This document shows, piece after piece, positions 63,906 through 64,000 of a stretch of DNA of 64,000 bases. The DNA lies in assembly GCA_949425635.1 (NCBI GenBank), contig CASPWD010000001.1:427768-491767 (forward strand), read 5' to 3'. Position 1 is the stretch's first letter. Every line of letters begins with the position of its first letter. This stretch comes from an uncultured Bacilli bacterium. Lineage in GTDB: Bacteria; Bacillota_I; Bacilli_A; RF39; UBA660. The translations under genes were made by a program, and so were the position numbers. The notes under the pieces were generated by a model. The model saw only the letters and a program-made list of their open reading frames with translations, searched no databases and was not told where the DNA came from.

Positions 63906-64000
63906 ACTAATGCAACCGAGAAAACAAAAGAAAATCGGATGTAAGAAATGATCTTTGAAAACTAAGTAAAAAAGTCAATTTGAGTAGCTTTGTGATCAAA

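Noticed and set aside
1..64000. CRISPR array, insertion sequence, prophage or tRNA genes
   Set aside because: No regularly spaced direct repeats, transposase or integrase genes, or cloverleaf sequences with the usual T-loop were seen on either strand.

Overview
The window comes from a low-GC, Gram-positive-type bacterium that uses the standard genetic code: full-length housekeeping genes read through with TGG for tryptophan and no in-frame TGA. Gene content fits an uncultured gut-type member of the Bacilli, near the walled relatives of the Mollicutes and Erysipelotrichia. It has cell-wall and lipoprotein genes (FemX/MurM-like aminoacyltransferase, MurJ/SpoVB-type flippase, Lgt, lipoproteins), Mini-RNase III, SigH-type sigma factor, CdaA/CdaR and NtdP. 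Ribosome binding sites are AGGAGG-like. Promoters are SigA-type, often with an extended TGn -10. The taxonomic placement is inference from gene content alone.

Region by region. 1-5.3 kb: the 3' end of a basic repeat protein, a TPM-domain/zinc-ribbon membrane pair, and a nitrate/sulfonate/HMP-type ABC importer (permease, ATPase, binding protein). 5.4-9 kb: a secreted protein with six cysteine-containing repeats, a membrane-anchored unknown and an SDR oxidoreductase. 9-15.6 kb: TsaC, an XRE regulator, an amidoligase facing an ATP-grasp protein, a flippase, an ankyrin-like protein and an HNH protein. 15.6-23.7 kb: uvrB, a zinc-ribbon membrane protein, a DMT transporter, a CBS-type manganese pyrophosphatase, a second SDR, an unknown acidic protein and a second XRE regulator. 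23.9-31.6 kb: a radical SAM/DUF7666/uvrA run, then lgt, trxB and pgi. 31.6-32 kb: a decayed gene with several in-frame stops.

32-49.9 kb carries the conserved translation cluster mrnC-rlmB-sigH-secE-nusG / rplK-rplA / rplJ-rplL / rpsL-rpsG-fusA-tuf. It is interrupted twice. A serpin and a DUF3419-like gene sit between nusG and rplK. Seven lineage-specific genes lie between rplL and rpsL, where rpoB-rpoC normally are. Those seven include two of the three members of an unrecognised protein family side by side and the third at the far end, plus an Ig-domain beta-lactamase-like protein. 50-64 kb: a second beta-lactamase-like membrane protein, a FemX/MurM-like protein, secG-rnr-smpB, cdaA-cdaR, a lipoprotein, a PDZ-S41 protease and ntdP. 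The window ends in tandem rRNA promoters and the leader of a 16S rRNA gene that must begin just outside.

The observations most worth following are: a 29-bp element shared, at identical spacing, by the two XRE regulator genes; the three-member unknown family; loss of rpoBC from its usual place; an EF-G whose guanine-specificity motif reads NKMG instead of NKMD, together with an S12 carrying Ile at the conserved Pro of the KDLPG loop; and the six-repeat secreted protein. No CRISPR array, insertion sequence, prophage or tRNA gene was seen.
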